A model generated the notes under the pieces. It was not told the origin of the DNA and did not search any database. It worked only from the letters and a program-made list of their open reading frames with translations. The position numbers were made by a program, and so were the translations under genes. DNA of 64,000 nt from NCBI RefSeq assembly GCF_014696715.1, contig NZ_JACJQO010000012.1, positions 150,975-214,974 of the forward strand, given 5' to 3'. Shown here in pieces: positions 34,105-43,657 of the stretch. The DNA is from Pseudanabaena sp. FACHB-2040. Its GTDB lineage: Bacteria > Cyanobacteriota > Cyanobacteriia > Phormidesmidales > Phormidesmidaceae. Within the stretch, counting starts at the first letter, position 1, and every line of letters begins with the position of its first letter.

Positions 34105-36054
34105 ATGGTTCAGACCCCTATCAAGCCAGCTCCTCAAGACTCCGGCGCAAATCCACAAAAGCGCTCTAAGGTAGAGGCTCTCAAAGAGCGGAGCAACTTT
34201 CTGCGAGAACCGCTCGCCACCGAACTGCTGGAAGACACCACCCATTTTTCTGAAGATGCGATTCAGATTCTCAAATTTCACGGGTCTTACCAGCAAGACG
34301 ACCGGGACAACCGCGTTAAAGGGGCTGAAAAAGACTATCAGATGATGCTCCGCACCCGTAATCCGGGTGGCTTTATTCCTCCTGAGCTGTATCTAACCCT
34401 CGATAAGCTCTCCGATGAATACGGGAATCACACGCTGCGGGCCACGACCCGTCAGGGCTTTCAGCTCCATGGCGTGCTCAAGAAGAACCTAAAGGCAACA
34501 ATTGCTGCCATTGTGCAAAACCTGGGTTCAACCCTCGGAGCCTGCGGCGACATTAACCGCAACGTAATGGCTCCGCCAGCGCCCTTCAAAAATCGACCTG
34601 AGTATACCCTGGCTCAAGAATACGCCGACAACATTGGCGATCTGCTGCGCCCCCAGACCGAAGCCTATTACGAGATCTGGCTGGATGGGGAAAAATTCCT
34701 CTCCGTAGAGGAGCACCCCGATGTGGTGGCAGCCCGCCAGCACAACACCAATGGCACTAATATCGAAGGTAACCTGGAGCCAATCTACGGCACCCACTAC
34801 ATGCCCCGCAAGTTCAAGATTGCGGTGACAGTGCCGGGAGACAACTCGGTTGACGCCTATACCCAAGATGTGACCCTGGTTGTAATGACCAACGATCAGG
34901 GTGAGCTGCAAGGCTTTAATATTTTGGCTGGAGGCGGTTTGGGCCGCACCCACAACAAAGAAGAAACCTTTGCTCGAACTGCCGATGAGATCGGCTACGT
35001 TGATAAGGCCGACGTTTACGATGTGATGAAAGCTATCGTAGCGACTCAGCGGGACTACGGCGATCGCTATAACCGTCGTCATGCTCGGATGAAGTATCTG
35101 ATCCATGACTGGGGCGTAGATCGCTTCCGGCAACAGGTGGAGCAGTACCTAGGTAAACCGCTGCAGCCGTATCAGTCCCTGCCTGAGTGGACTTTTTACG
35201 ACTACCTGGGTTGGCATGAGCAGGGCGACGGCAAGCTGTTTGTCGGGGTGCAGATCGACAATGGTCGGGTCTATGACAATGGCTCCCTCAAGCTGAAGAC
35301 GGCTCTGCGAGAGATCATTGAGCGCTTTAATCTGCCCATGCGGGTCACGCCTAACCAGAGCGTGCTGCTGTACGAGATTGATCCCCAAGACAAAGCCGCT
35401 ATTCAAGAAATCTTGAGCCGCAACGGCATCAAGGCTGAGACGGAAATCGATCCGTTAGTGCGCTTTGCCATGGCCTGTCCGGCGCTGCCGACTTGCGGCT
35501 TGGCTATCACCGAGTCAGAGCGGATCATTCCCAGTATCCTAGAGCGGCTCCGCACGCTGCTGACTAAGCTCGGTCTAGAAAATGAACACTTTGTAGTGCG
35601 GATGACGGGCTGCCCCAATGGCTGCGCCCGTCCCTATATGGCGGAACTGGGCTTTGTGGGCAGTGCTTTGAAGTCTTACCAGGTCTGGCTAGGGGGTTCT
35701 CCCAACCAGACTCGGCTGGCGCAGCCCTTCATTGAGCGACTTCATGAGGATGACATTGAGAGCAAGCTAGAGCCGATCTTTGTGCTTTTCCGCGAGGAGC
35801 GCCAGTCGGAAGAAAGCTTTGGCGACTTTTGCGATCGCATCGGCTTCGAGGCCCTTCGCCAGTTCAGCGAAAACTACGTGCCGGTGCAGGATGCGGTCAA
35901 GCTAGCCAAGGAAAACCGCCATCGCATCAGCATCTCCAACGATGTCTACACCATCCTTAAAGGGGCCTCCGACCGGGAAGGGCGGCCCATGTCCCAGATC
36001 ACGGCAGATGCGATCGCGCTTTATCTTAGTCAGCAGGCGCAGTCAGACCTGTAG
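34105..36054 (+). CDS. sir: Ferredoxin-dependent sulfite reductase
   Basis: A 649-residue sulfite reductase that reduces sulfite to sulfide with six electrons from ferredoxin, in cysteine synthesis. [17 protein letters not shown] is the substrate-binding region. The siroheme and 4Fe-4S ligands are in [20 protein letters not shown] and [18 protein letters not shown] chose ATG 34105 ([11 protein letters not shown]); an in-frame start 69 nt earlier lacks family similarity. The C-terminal tail ([14 protein letters not shown] and on) resembles the CopG-like extension seen in some cyanobacterial Sir. A terminator follows. Confidence 0.96.
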   Translation: MVQTPIKPAPQDSGANPQKRSKVEALKERSNFLREPLATELLEDTTHFSEDAIQILKFHGSYQQDDRDNRVKGAEKDYQMMLRTRNPGGFIPPELYLTLDKLSDEYGNHTLRATTRQGFQLHGVLKKNLKATIAAIVQNLGSTLGACGDINRNVMAPPAPFKNRPEYTLAQEYADNIGDLLRPQTEAYYEIWLDGEKFLSVEEHPDVVAARQHNTNGTNIEGNLEPIYGTHYMPRKFKIAVTVPGDNSVDAYTQDVTLVVMTNDQGELQGFNILAGGGLGRTHNKEETFARTADEIGYVDKADVYDVMKAIVATQRDYGDRYNRRHARMKYLIHDWGVDRFRQQVEQYLGKPLQPYQSLPEWTFYDYLGWHEQGDGKLFVGVQIDNGRVYDNGSLKLKTALREIIERFNLPMRVTPNQSVLLYEIDPQDKAAIQEILSRNGIKAETEIDPLVRFAMACPALPTCGLAITESERIIPSILERLRTLLTKLGLENEHFVVRMTGCPNGCARPYMAELGFVGSALKSYQVWLGGSPNQTRLAQPFIERLHEDDIESKLEPIFVLFREERQSEESFGDFCDRIGFEALRQFSENYVPVQDAVKLAKENRHRISISNDVYTILKGASDREGRPMSQITADAIALYLSQQAQSDL

Positions 36055-36078
36055 ACCTCGCTAACAGCCCAAAACGAC

Positions 36079-36107
36079 AACGGGAGCCTGATTTCAGACT
36101 CCCGTTT
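36079..36107 (+). terminator. Terminator after sir, shared with the small membrane-protein gene
   Basis: AACGGGAG and CTCCCGTT pair around an inner CTGA/TCAG, followed by TTC-TATGT. It lies 25 nt after the sir stop and between two convergent genes, so it may serve both. Confidence 0.7.
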
Positions 36108-36166
36108 CTATGTATCTTGTCTAGAGAAGATTGAGCTACCAAAGAATTGATCTCGGAGTGAGTCAA

Positions 36167-36301
36167 CTAGGCAGCACTCGTCCCATTGGTGTGGTGGATC
36201 CGGTCAGGCAATACCCACAGTAGAGCTGGGCAGACCACCACCGTCATTGCTGTTACAACAGCAATAATTTGCAGACCTTCAATCATTGCGCTATTCATCA
36301 T
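36167..36301 (-). CDS. 44-residue single-span membrane protein
   Basis: From tandem ATGs at 36301 and 36298 a frame runs 44 codons to TAG at 36167. It starts MMNSAMIEGLQ, then has a clear transmembrane helix (IIAVVTAMTVVVCPALLWVL), then a short polar tail with PDRIHH. AGAGG lies seven to eleven bases upstream. The size, single helix and setting resemble the small subunits of photosystems, cytochrome b6f and NDH-1, but it matches none I know (PsbX, PsbY, PsaM, PetM, PetN, NdhL). It is convergent with sir across a terminator. Confidence 0.6.
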   Translation of the reverse strand: MMNSAMIEGLQIIAVVTAMTVVVCPALLWVLPDRIHHTNGTSAA

Positions 36302-36498
36302 GTTCGCCTCTAAGTAAATGTCTACGGTTGAGGCGCGTTCCTTGAGGATGACTCCCTACTTCCGTCCTGCTTCAACCCATATTTAAGAAGGACTGTTCAT
36401 AAGCAAGATGAACGATTTATCCTTTATCTGTATCTATTGTTACATTTTTTGAGAGAATTGACCACTTAATTTACAGTCTTTCATACAATTTCAGATGC

Positions 36499-37011
36499 TC
36501 AAAACACCCACGGAATAAGCTTTTTCACCCGTTGGCGGTAATCACTATAGTGTGGGTAGCGCTCCATCAGCCAAGATTCTTCCAAGCTGGCTTTGGCATT
36601 GAGGACAAGGAAAAGTGCGATCGCACCCCCCAGATGAGTCAGACTGAAGTGCCACAGAGCATAGCCCAACGCGCCTAGAATCAGCCCACTGTAGAGGCTG
36701 TGGCGCACTAGGCCATACACCCCAGTTTGCACCAGTTCCCCAGACTCTCTGGGGTAAGGCAGCGGCGTTAGATTTTTGCCCAAATCGACCAGCCCCTTAG
36801 CCAAAAAGAGCGTAGCTACACCCACGAGCAGTACAGCTATCCCACGAGCGCTGTTGATGGCCGCCGCGGGAATCTGCTCTAAAGCCGCAGGCTGATAGCG
36901 CGGCAGCCCAAAAAATCCCATCAGTAGGATGATCTGGGCCAGCAGCCAGTACTCTCCCCGCTGCCCCTTCCAGCTATCTCGCGTAAATCCCCAATCTGTA
37001 AATAAGCTCAT
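36499..37011 (-). CDS. Isoprenylcysteine methyltransferase-like membrane protein
   Basis: A 170-residue membrane protein with about five hydrophobic segments, of the ICMT/PEMT-like family. The signature GVYGLVRHSLYSGLILGALGYAL and the later EESWLMERYPHYSDYRQRV carry the SAM-binding and catalytic residues. Bacterial members methylate varied lipid or isoprenoid substrates; which applies here is unknown. It lies downstream of the aldo/keto reductase gene. Confidence 0.82.
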   Translation of the reverse strand: MSLFTDWGFTRDSWKGQRGEYWLLAQIILLMGFFGLPRYQPAALEQIPAAAINSARGIAVLLVGVATLFLAKGLVDLGKNLTPLPYPRESGELVQTGVYGLVRHSLYSGLILGALGYALWHFSLTHLGGAIALFLVLNAKASLEESWLMERYPHYSDYRQRVKKLIPWVF

Positions 37012-37079
37012 AGTCTAACGACGTTCTTTTCAGCTTATTTTAGGGCTTCTGCTGATAGGGGTACCCTCCTGCGGCCTTT

Positions 37080-38048
37080 CTAGGGCTTCCACGCCCGAGT
37101 CACCTGGTCTATCTGGGCCCGCTCCGGTTCACTCAACTGCCACCCCAAAGCTCCGGCATTCTGAGCCGCCTGACGAGCATTTTTAGCGCCAGGGATAGGA
37201 ACGACGTTGCCTTGGGCTATAAGCCAGTTCAGGGCGACTTGGGCCGGGGTGCGATCGTACCGTTCACCAATGGTCTGCAGAGTTTGAATCACGGGCGCTA
37301 GTTTTACTAGGGCCTGCTTGCTAAACTGTGGCGCTAGACTGCGGGCTCCGCTGGGCGTTTGATAGTTTTCCGGAGTATATTTGCCAGTCAGTAGACCTTG
37401 AGCCAAAGGGCTATAGGCCAGAATGGTGATCCCCAATTCGCGGGCGGTCTCTAGAATGCCGTTGGTTTCAACGTGGCGGTGCAGCAGGGAATACTGCACC
37501 TGGTTTACCGCCAGCGGAATTCCCCGTTCTGCTAAATATTTGTGGGCTTCTCGCATTTGCTGAGCTGAGTAGTTGCTCACCCCGATCGCCTGAATTCGGC
37601 CCTGCTGAACCTCATCTGCTAAGGCATTCATCAAAGATTTTTGGCTCAGAAAGAAGTCTAGGTGAGCGTGCACCTGATATAGCGCCACAGTAGGAACCTG
37701 CAGGCGCTTGAGGCTGGCTGTTAGAGCATCAGCAACCGCTTGAGACGAGAACCGCCAGGGCAAAGGAAAATACTTAGTGGCAATCATCACAGGCTGATTT
37801 GTTGCCTTCATAAACTGACCCAGCAGCTTTTCTGAGTCTCCTAGCCCGTAGATCTCAGCGGTATCAAAGAAATTAACGCCGCCTTCCAAGGCCGCCTGGA
37901 ATGCTGCCTGAACATCCTCAGCTCCGTAGTCTTTGCCATAGTTCCAGAACAGGGAATCACCCCAGGCCCAAGTACCGATCCCCAAAGCGGGAATGACCGG
38001 ACCTGTGGTTCCTAGGGTGACGGTTTGAATGGTGGCTGGTTCAGGCAT
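37080..38048 (-). CDS. Aldo/keto reductase
   Basis: A 322-residue TIM-barrel NADPH oxidoreductase. The catalytic tetrad is visible as Asp and Tyr in NFFDTAEIYG, Lys in MIATKYFP, and His in YQVHAHLD. GNVVPIPGAKNARQAAQNAGALGW forms the cofactor phosphate site. It reduces aldehydes or ketones; the substrate is unknown. It sits in a minus-strand group between DUF3143 and the methyltransferase. Confidence 0.93.
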   Translation of the reverse strand: MPEPATIQTVTLGTTGPVIPALGIGTWAWGDSLFWNYGKDYGAEDVQAAFQAALEGGVNFFDTAEIYGLGDSEKLLGQFMKATNQPVMIATKYFPLPWRFSSQAVADALTASLKRLQVPTVALYQVHAHLDFFLSQKSLMNALADEVQQGRIQAIGVSNYSAQQMREAHKYLAERGIPLAVNQVQYSLLHRHVETNGILETARELGITILAYSPLAQGLLTGKYTPENYQTPSGARSLAPQFSKQALVKLAPVIQTLQTIGERYDRTPAQVALNWLIAQGNVVPIPGAKNARQAAQNAGALGWQLSEPERAQIDQVTRAWKP

Positions 38049-38122
38049 GCTTCCTCCAAGAGTGAGCGTTTCTTTTCAAGATAACGTCACAATTTGTTAA
38101 CTGGGGGCAACGCCTGAGCTGG

Positions 38123-38389
38123 CTAGGGGCCAGAGAAGATGGCTTCGCTAAGATCCTGCCGACTGAGAGAGTATTTGAAAATGCGCTGGATGTCTTGGCC
38201 GTCTGGGCTGGCTTTGAGATAGCGCACAACAATGGAGTCGATATCGAGGGTCAGATCAGCCTGCCAAGCCGCTCGCTCTACGTGCCACTGATGGGGCGAT
38301 CCGGGTTCCTGCTCGCAGTTTTGCTCTCGGAGCCACTGCTCAATGTCGGGTAGGGGATGGTTGTACAGAGGCGTGTCAGCAGACGTCAT
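38123..38389 (-). CDS. DUF3143 protein
   Basis: An 88-residue protein of the cyanobacterial DUF3143 family: TPLYNHPLPDIEQWLREQNCEQ at the start and FKYSLSRQDLSEAIFSGP at the end. Function unknown. The J-domain gene just upstream on the same strand often accompanies it, which suggests a joint role in protein quality control or photosystem assembly; this is inference. Confidence 0.8.
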   Translation of the reverse strand: MTSADTPLYNHPLPDIEQWLREQNCEQEPGSPHQWHVERAAWQADLTLDIDSIVVRYLKASPDGQDIQRIFKYSLSRQDLSEAIFSGP

Positions 38390-38459
38390 AGCTGTGAGAT
38401 TTGGGTAGGGACTAAAGGCTTAAGGGATAAAACAGAAACAAGCAGCTATCAGAACTGGG

Positions 38460-39206
38460 CTACAGCCACTCCAGTACGATGCGGGCAGGCGCTCTACTCG
38501 GTTGTCGGGAGGAAACTCGCGGTTGAGCGAGGGGCGGCTCTACCAAAGATTCAGGGCTGGCCTCAGCCGAGTCGGCTAAGTCAGAGGTGTCTGCTGGAGC
38601 TGGCAATGGGTCTGGGTTAGTGCTTTGGACTGAAGGGGAAGGGGCCAGGTTCTCCAGAGGTGCCTCGGCGTTATTCTGCGCGAAACCGGAAGAGACTGTC
38701 GGTTCTGGCGGTGCAGCCATCACCTGCTCTGTGGGCAGCAAGTCTTCAGGTTGCGGTATGGCTAAGGCCGCCTCTCCCTGGGTTAAGCCAATGGTGGCTA
38801 CGAGCACCAGACAGGCTACAAAAGTGATTCCTAAAATAAAAAGAGCAAAAATTTCCCCTGCTGACAGGGGCCGATCGTTGGGGTCGAGGTAGGCGTTTGA
38901 CTTGTATTCTCGCCGCTTGAGTGAGACGGGGGTATTGAGATCAGCCGGGGGCTGAATCACGGAAATGCGGGAATAGCCCATCTGTTGATCATAGGCCCAG
39001 CGCCGCTCGGAACTGCTGAGGGTGGCGTAGGCTTCGTTGAGCAGCTGAAACTTTTCAGTGGCAACGGAGGCGGGCAGATCGGTAGTGTCGGGATGATAGA
39101 GCTTGCTGAGATCCCGATAGGCACGACGAATCTGCTGGGCGCTGGCAGTGGGTTTGATGCCCAGGCGCTGATAGTGAGTCTTGGGTTCAGTGTCCGGCTC
39201 TGGCAT
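38460..39206 (-). CDS. Membrane-anchored J-domain protein
   Basis: A 248-residue protein. Residues about 10-75 are a J domain with the HPD motif (YHPDTTDLP), which stimulates DnaK ATPase. One transmembrane helix lies at about 120-140 (IFALFILGITFVACLVLVA). The rest is an acidic, Pro/Ser/Ala-rich, probably disordered tail. It would recruit DnaK to a membrane. It is 18 nt from YaaW upstream and just ahead of DUF3143. Confidence 0.88.
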   Translation of the reverse strand: MPEPDTEPKTHYQRLGIKPTASAQQIRRAYRDLSKLYHPDTTDLPASVATEKFQLLNEAYATLSSSERRWAYDQQMGYSRISVIQPPADLNTPVSLKRREYKSNAYLDPNDRPLSAGEIFALFILGITFVACLVLVATIGLTQGEAALAIPQPEDLLPTEQVMAAPPEPTVSSGFAQNNAEAPLENLAPSPSVQSTNPDPLPAPADTSDLADSAEASPESLVEPPLAQPRVSSRQPSRAPARIVLEWL

Positions 39207-39224
39207 GCGTCCTTCAGGCAGCGA

Positions 39225-40079
39225 TCAGCAGTAAGCGGGTGCAATGGGCTCAAGGGAGCGGGTCAGACGGATTTGGGCCAAGGTAAAAACAACGGGGATA
39301 ATGCGGCCGTGATTGGTTGCGATCGCACGCCAGCCCAAATCGGCAAAAAACCACATCCACAGCATAGGCCCGACCCAAGCTAGTAACGATCGAGTGGTAC
39401 CATAACGCGCCGCATTCACTGCCATTCCCCGAGAGGCCATCCGCATCGCTACTCGGCTCTGAATTTGGGTGGCTAGGGCTGCGCCGCCGCGCCCGAGGGT
39501 TTGCTTAGCTACCTCATAGCGAGCCATGTGCAGAGCAAACTGGCGGGCAATCTGCTGCAGCAACCAGGGCTTGACTACTGAACTCACGGCTAGGGCGGTG
39601 CTGCCCTTGAGGAAAATGCCCATCGGGTTGGTCTGCAGGGGCAGAGGCAGGGAGTGAAATTGAGGTGAGGTCGCCAGCGACTCGCAGATCTCCTGCTGTA
39701 GCTGCTTGCGATCGCGAGCAGAAAGCTTATTCCAAGCTTGCTCTAGCAGGTGTAAAAAGATTTCAGCCTCTAGCTCTTCAGCGGAGAGGGCTTCACTATA
39801 AGGAAGATTGAGGTGTTTGCAAACCTGGACCAGCACCTGCCGATAGCTGATCTGTTCATGGCGGCGGCTAATGACCGTAAGGCCATCGGCAGCCAAAAAC
39901 CTAAAGCGCTCTTCCAACAAATCCAACTGTTCCTGGCGGGTGCGGCTCTGTACCGTCAGCGGATCGGGCGCATAGAGGTAGTCGAGCGGGTTGAATTTGG
40001 GGCGAAAGAGCATATCGGTCAGCGCCTGTAGCTCTTCTTCTGTCGCCAGCTCCAGGGCAGATCGCAGTTCGTCCACCAC
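39225..40079 (-). CDS. YaaW-family protein
   Basis: A 284-residue protein with the YaaW-like layout. An N-terminal helical part begins MVDELRSALELATEEELQALTDMLF and contains EAEIFLHLLEQAW. A second half has a hydrophobic region (KGSTALAVSSVVKPW) and a C-terminal membrane-like segment (SLLAWVGPMLWMWFFADLGW). The biochemical role of the family is unknown; a link to chaperones is suggested only by the adjacent J-domain gene. Confidence 0.75.
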   Translation of the reverse strand: MVDELRSALELATEEELQALTDMLFRPKFNPLDYLYAPDPLTVQSRTRQEQLDLLEERFRFLAADGLTVISRRHEQISYRQVLVQVCKHLNLPYSEALSAEELEAEIFLHLLEQAWNKLSARDRKQLQQEICESLATSPQFHSLPLPLQTNPMGIFLKGSTALAVSSVVKPWLLQQIARQFALHMARYEVAKQTLGRGGAALATQIQSRVAMRMASRGMAVNAARYGTTRSLLAWVGPMLWMWFFADLGWRAIATNHGRIIPVVFTLAQIRLTRSLEPIAPAYC

Positions 40080-40176
40080 ATGCCACCGTCCTTGATATAC
40101 TGCCCCTTATTCTGACACACTTCCAATCAGGTGGGCAGATACAGCCGCTCCAGCAAAGGCGTTTGGGGGAAACAAG

Positions 40177-41265
40177 GTGGTTTGGGATGTGGTAGTAGTC
40201 GGTGCAGGCATGGCCGGTCTTTTGTGTGCCCGGCGGCTGGAGCAGGCTGGGTACCAGGTGCGAGTTCTGGAAAAGTCGCGGGGACTTGGCGGGCGCATGG
40301 CGACTCGGCGAGTGAATGATCAGCCCATCGATCACGGCTGCCGCTTCATCACACCCACGACGCCTTTGATAGACCAGCTAGTGCAGCAGCTAGAGCTTCA
40401 AGGTTTGGTACGACCTTGGCAGCCAGCGAGCTACAAAGTCACCCCAGACGGCCAGTTGGCTGTGGCTGCGCCAAAAGAATGGTGGGTAGCACCTCAGGGT
40501 ATGACAGCTATTCCCAAGCACCTGGCAGAGAATCTAGGCATTGACCGACAGACCCGCGTTTTGGGGCTAGAAGCGGCAACAGACAGCTGGCAGATCAGTT
40601 TAGACGAGGGCAGCGCAGCCGCTAGCGAACCGCTTACCGCTCAAGCTGTTGTGCTAGCAGTACCAGCACCTCAGGCTTTAGAAATCTTGCAAACCGTCAA
40701 AACCCAGCTCGATCCTGCAGTCTGGCAAGGCTTAGAGGCCGTAACTTTTGAGGCTTCTATTACAGTCTTTGCAGGCTACAGCAGCTTGCCTGAGACCAGA
40801 TTGGCCGCAGGTTCAGAAGGATGGATGGTCTATGGCAACCCCGACACGCCCTTTACTTGGGTTGGGTTAGACAGCGGTAAGCGCGATTGCGCCTCGGTGC
40901 CAACGGTCGTGATTCAGAGTTGCGATCGCTTTGCTCAACCCTACCTATCGGCCCCCGATCTAACCGAGGCTGGACGGCATCTGCTGGAGCAAACCGCCCA
41001 AATCTTGGAGAAAACCCTTGGGCCAAGTCTAAGGCAGCCTGACTGGATTCAGGTTCACCGCTGGCGGTACGCAACGACAAAAAGTCCTTTTCCCAAGCAG
41101 AGCCTGGTGACAGCTAAGCCTTTGCCCCTAGTCTGCTGCGGCGACTGGTGCGGCGGTTTCGACGTCAACACAGCGGCAGCGTCTGGCTGGACAGCAGCTG
41201 AAGAAATTCACAATCTTTTAAGCGAAGACTCTGCTCAGTTCTCCCTCCAAACATCGCTGGTTTGA
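40177..41265 (+). CDS. FAD-dependent amine oxidase/renalase-like oxidoreductase
   Basis: A 362-residue flavoprotein with an N-terminal Rossmann motif (VVVGAGMAGLLCARRLEQAG, then LEKSRGLGGRMATRR) and a C-terminal FAD-closing motif (LVCCGDWCGGFDVNTAAASG). This fits the renalase-like group of the amine oxidase superfamily. The substrate is unknown. The start is GTG 40177, with GGGGGAAACAAG before it. It diverges from the YaaW gene. Confidence 0.88.
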   Translation: MVWDVVVVGAGMAGLLCARRLEQAGYQVRVLEKSRGLGGRMATRRVNDQPIDHGCRFITPTTPLIDQLVQQLELQGLVRPWQPASYKVTPDGQLAVAAPKEWWVAPQGMTAIPKHLAENLGIDRQTRVLGLEAATDSWQISLDEGSAAASEPLTAQAVVLAVPAPQALEILQTVKTQLDPAVWQGLEAVTFEASITVFAGYSSLPETRLAAGSEGWMVYGNPDTPFTWVGLDSGKRDCASVPTVVIQSCDRFAQPYLSAPDLTEAGRHLLEQTAQILEKTLGPSLRQPDWIQVHRWRYATTKSPFPKQSLVTAKPLPLVCCGDWCGGFDVNTAAASGWTAAEEIHNLLSEDSAQFSLQTSLV

Positions 41266-41392
41266 AAACACGCAGTTGGAGGAAACTGACCTAGAGGCGC
41301 TAAAACTTTTTTAAGCTGGCACGGGCTGGCGGGCAAAAGCCCGCGCTGTATTCAAAGCCCGACCGGAACAGTGCCGAAATTTAGAACAGCGG

Positions 41393-41569
41393 CTAGTTGC
41401 CTGCTGCTGCGTAATCGGTATCTTGTTCATCTGTTGCCCTTTCTTCACCTTCGCTGCGGTTATTGCGTCTGAAGAAACGCTGATTTCCAGAGCGTTTCTT
41501 GCGAAAACGACGAGCATAAGCCTGGTTACGAAGTGCTTTCTCTTTTTTGGGATTGCGGCGCTTTGCCAT
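41393..41569 (-). CDS. Small basic protein of unknown function
   Basis: A 58-residue protein, starting at MAKRRNPKKEKALRNQAYAR. The first 40 residues carry a very high positive charge (ARRFRKKRSGNQRFFRRNN), like RNA-binding or ribosome-associated proteins. The acidic tail EGEERATDEQD is unlike the rest. Similar short basic proteins occur across cyanobacteria, but I know no function. Confidence 0.6.
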   Translation of the reverse strand: MAKRRNPKKEKALRNQAYARRFRKKRSGNQRFFRRNNRSEGEERATDEQDTDYAAAGN

Positions 41570-41844
41570 AACTGACCTCAGACAGAACACTGATCACCGA
41601 TGAGCAAAAAGCCGCTCCTTCGCAGCAGATCAGCAAAATTTTGGGCTGTCTGAGATCCGGATACTCACCTTTTGACGTCATGACCAGACGTACACTTTAA
41701 CACACGACTGCAATCGCTGTGAAAGGGAGATAGTGTCTAACTCCCCCCCAAAACTGCTCGAAAGAATGACAGTAATTGGCTGCGATTTAAGCGGTCTGTA
41801 GGGGCCGCCTCCTAAGCTGGAAACGGCCTTTGAAAGAGACACAG

Positions 41845-43143
41845 CTACGGGTGTTGAAGCTGCTCCTTGGCCCACTGGAGAGCCTCTGCTTGAGTGGTGA
41901 TTTCACCCTCTGCCTGAACAATCTGAATGGCTTCCAGCAGCTCGCCAATTTGCGGCCCTGGGCGTAGATTCAAATGCTGCATTAGGTCACGCCCGCTCAA
42001 CAAAGGACAAGGATGAGCGACCGGATCGTGAGGGTCTAGGTATCTCTGAATTAAAGAGCCTATGGCAGGTTCGGACAGCCCTTGAGCCAGCCCCAGCAGA
42101 GCAATGCCCAAAAAACTAGATCCAGATGCTTTAAACAGCATGTACTGCTGTCGGCGAGAGAGTGCTTCGACCTGGGTGCTTTGCAGGTACAGCCAACCCT
42201 TGAGAATAGCCACCACCGCCTGCTGCTCAGCTCGACTGTACTTTAGGCGGCTCATCTCAACCTCTGCCGTATTGGGGTCGGCTGACACTAGCTGGCTGAG
42301 CTTGGTGGCCTTAAGCCAAGAGCGGTGCAGCCCCGGCACCGACTGCTCACGAACCCAGCCGGTCAGGAGATCGGCGTAGCTGGGCCAGCTCTGCTGCAGG
42401 GCGACGAAAGCATGGTCGATGTTTTTCAGCGCTGTTAGCTGCTCTTGAGTGACGTAGGGCAGCCAGGTGCCTAACAGGCCATCTTGCCAAGCCATCTGCA
42501 GCAGAGCAGTGCCCTCTGCAAAGCTTAGGAGGCAGTCTAGTTCTCCTCTAACCCGCTCGGCAGCAACTTGACTGAGCAATTTAACCAGCGTGCGGATGGT
42601 GACTTGAGTCTCTGCATCTACGCTAAAGCCCAACTGAGCTGCCTGCCGGTAAGCTCGCAGTAGGCGCAATGGATCTTCTGCTAGGTTCTGGGGGGCGATC
42701 ATGCGCAGGGTGCGCTTTTGCAGATCGAGGTGCCCGTTGACCGGATCTAGCAGCGATTCACTATGGGGATGATATGCGATCGCATTAATCGTAAAGTCTC
42801 GGCGGTACAGGTCGGCTTCTAGGCTGCTGCCAATCTGTTGGGCAAAGTCTACAGTGGCGTTGTCAAAAACAACTCGGGCAATCTGGTGCTCACTATCGAG
42901 CACGACAAACCCTGCCCCATAGTGATGAGCAATGGTACGAGCCGTTTCAATTGCTTTTTCTGGTAAGACAAAATCTAGGTCAAGATACTCTGCTTGACGC
43001 CCTAGGAGAGCATCTCGCACGCTGCCACCGACTAAGTAGGCACTGTCCGGTAAAAAGGCCAGCTCAAAAGGCCAGGACTGAGGTGAAAGGGCCGACTGTT
43101 CAGTGGGCACGGTAGTTAGGATTCGAGACAGTGTGGGACTCAA
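41845..43143 (-). CDS. CCA tRNA nucleotidyltransferase/poly(A) polymerase family
   Basis: A 432-residue class II nucleotidyltransferase. YLVGGSVRDALLGR and DLDFVLPEKA carry the metal-binding DxD site; RRDFTINAIAYHP and EDPLRLLRAYRQAAQLGF are the next family motifs. It adds or repairs the CCA end of tRNAs; bacterial members can instead be A-adding or poly(A) polymerases, and the two cannot be told apart here. A C-terminal domain of about 200 residues is diverged. Confidence 0.9.
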   Translation of the reverse strand: MSPTLSRILTTVPTEQSALSPQSWPFELAFLPDSAYLVGGSVRDALLGRQAEYLDLDFVLPEKAIETARTIAHHYGAGFVVLDSEHQIARVVFDNATVDFAQQIGSSLEADLYRRDFTINAIAYHPHSESLLDPVNGHLDLQKRTLRMIAPQNLAEDPLRLLRAYRQAAQLGFSVDAETQVTIRTLVKLLSQVAAERVRGELDCLLSFAEGTALLQMAWQDGLLGTWLPYVTQEQLTALKNIDHAFVALQQSWPSYADLLTGWVREQSVPGLHRSWLKATKLSQLVSADPNTAEVEMSRLKYSRAEQQAVVAILKGWLYLQSTQVEALSRRQQYMLFKASGSSFLGIALLGLAQGLSEPAIGSLIQRYLDPHDPVAHPCPLLSGRDLMQHLNLRPGPQIGELLEAIQIVQAEGEITTQAEALQWAKEQLQHP

Positions 43144-43396
43144 TGACCCCCCATAGAATTTATTACAGCAGTCAAAAGAGATCCCGGCATCTCTAAATCA
43201 GGAGAAGGGCACGTCTAAGGGCATAGCTTTTCATTTTGCAACATCCACTGCCTGCCGGGGATGCTCTTTAAAGACTTGAGCTAGAGTATCAAAAAAGGAT
43301 GCCAATCAGTACGTCGCCAACCAGGGTGCCTAGAGCTTGGCGCTAGTTTTTAGCTTAACGGGGCTTTGCCCTAAAAGAAATGAGGGGGAAACGCTT

Positions 43397-43645
43397 ATGT
43401 GCATTTGCATAAATTGCCACTATGTTGATCGCTGCACAACTTACCATGCGGTCGAGGGTCAGCATCAGCAGCCCCATTTAACTGAGTCTCCTAGTTTTGA
43501 AGCCGTAGAGCCAACAATCAACGTTAATATCCGCCAACAGGATGACCTGATTGAGATGGAGTGGGATGTGGTTGGCTGCGAGAGCTTCCGCGAAGAATCG
43601 GGCAAGTGGGCCCGGCTCCGGCCTGGTGAACTTATTCCTACCTAG
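43397..43645 (+). CDS. ycf34: Ycf34 iron-sulfur protein
   Basis: An 82-residue Ycf34, starting at MCICINCHYVDRC with the cysteine cluster CIC-x-x-C. WDVVGCESFREESGKWARLRPGE is the conserved end. Ycf34 binds an Fe-S cluster and in Synechocystis affects electron transport; it is also plastid-encoded in red algae. It lies 12 nt upstream of the kinase gene, so the two are probably co-transcribed. The GTG and other earlier starts lack family similarity. Confidence 0.93.
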   Translation: MCICINCHYVDRCTTYHAVEGQHQQPHLTESPSFEAVEPTINVNIRQQDDLIEMEWDVVGCESFREESGKWARLRPGELIPT

Positions 43646-43657
43646 CAGGTCAATGGA

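Noticed and set aside
34528..35133. A 201-codon minus-strand frame inside sir
   Set aside because: It is fully antisense to a strongly conserved gene, has no ribosome site, and its composition is that of a shadow frame.
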